A stretch of DNA of 27,500 nucleotides from Mesostigma viride (taxonomy: Eukaryota > Streptophyta > Mesostigmatophyceae > Mesostigmatales > Mesostigmataceae): assembly GCA_009746045.1 (NCBI GenBank), contig RPFO01000576.1, forward strand, positions 1 through 27,500, written 5' to 3'. The notes below the pieces were generated by a model, which did no database searches, was not told where the DNA came from, and saw nothing but the letters and a program-made list of their open reading frames with translations. Below, one piece after another: positions 27,283 to 27,500 of the stretch (position 1 is its first letter; each line of letters opens with the position of its first letter). Both the position numbers and the translations under genes were made by a program.

Positions 27283-27500
27283 TCGTGGTTCTCTGAACAT
27301 AGTTTCTTTATAGTGAGATGGAAGGGTAGCCGCTATAGCTAGGTTATTGGGTTCACGTGACATACCTTTTGAGGCCGGTGCGGCCTGATCCGGATCAGTC
27401 GTGGCCAAAGCTTTGGCCAGTTTTTCTTGGCCAGGTGGCAGGAGCTACGTTGAGATATAAACCTGCCACTGTCTAGGTTTCTTGGCTCATGGCGTAGTGA
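27281..27500 (+). repeat. Split direct repeat A2 of YR element copy 2, cut by window end
   Basis: The first 220 bp of the A repeat following B1. By analogy with copy 1 it is the A2 of copy 2 and not the start of a third element. Confidence 0.85.

Larger units (their letters stand above)
22379..27500 (+). mobile_element. YR retrotransposon with split direct repeats, copy 2 (right end outside window)
   Basis: Nearly identical to copy 1: A1 22379-22812, coding region 22900-27073, B1 27146-27282, then A2 from 27281 running off the window. The rest of A2, the linker and B2 are expected within about 350 bp beyond the end. Inserted into the A1 repeat of the non-autonomous element. The coding region has several one-base length differences from copy 1, so this copy is probably dead as assembled. 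Confidence 0.9.

Noticed and set aside
27281-27500. Start of a third YR element
   Set aside because: By comparison with copy 1 this is the A2 repeat of copy 2; the window simply ends inside it.

Overview
This is a transposon-dense stretch of a eukaryotic nuclear genome. The signs are spliceosomal-type splice sites (GTAAGT and GTGAGT donors), AATAAA polyadenylation signals, long microsatellites and layered retroelement insertions. The best-preserved features are two nearly identical copies of a tyrosine-recombinase (YR) retrotransposon with split direct repeats, the PAT/Kangaroo branch of the DIRS order. Kangaroo was described from the green alga Volvox, so a green alga or other protist is a reasonable guess. 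The host lineage is not proven by the sequence.

Layout. (1) 163-1463, minus: a frameshifted helical protein gene of unknown family. (2) About 1975-5076 plus 10575-10704, minus: remains of a Ty3/gypsy-like retrotransposon. Read in its own 5' to 3' direction it carries an RNase H1/viroplasmin-type hybrid-binding domain (HBD) ORF, a low-complexity linker holding a large (ATT)n(TAG)n microsatellite, a Gag core, a degenerate zinc knuckle, an aspartic protease and the first residues of the RT region, where it is cut off. (3) 5075-10574, plus: YR element copy 1, complete, with structure A1-ORF-B1-A2-B2, inserted inside the HBD ORF of (2). The HBD frame reads straight across the site when the insert is ignored. 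(4) 10705-13101: no recognisable gene. (5) 13102-14152, minus: a 5'-truncated, frameshifted non-LTR (LINE) reverse transcriptase. (6) 14153-20401: the least transposon-like part, with a (GGGT)n tract, a (TCCC)n/C-rich tract, three exon-like segments on the minus strand (two with weak to moderate endonuclease/exonuclease/phosphatase resemblance) and one unrecognised plus-strand 3'-terminal fragment with a poly(A) signal. (7) 20402-22378 and beyond, minus: a short non-coding element that itself has split-direct-repeat order A1-internal-B1-A2-B2. It is a second, unrelated-in-sequence, probably non-autonomous YR-type family. (8) 22379 to beyond the window end, plus: YR element copy 2, inserted into the A1 repeat of (7).

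How the parts work. The YR element encodes Gag, RT, RNase H and a YR with an R-K-H-R-W-Y catalytic set. The joint between B and A (present at 9961-9991 and 27263-27293) is an inverted-repeat site with an 11-bp spacer, as expected for a circular intermediate integrated by a tyrosine recombinase. Insertion boundaries show only a shared AA/GAA and no longer target duplication. The apparently continuous 1391-residue ORF of copy 1 is best explained as an accident: a +1 change in a G tract is cancelled by reading through a probable 341-nt intron. The likely ancestral spliced product is about 1277 residues.
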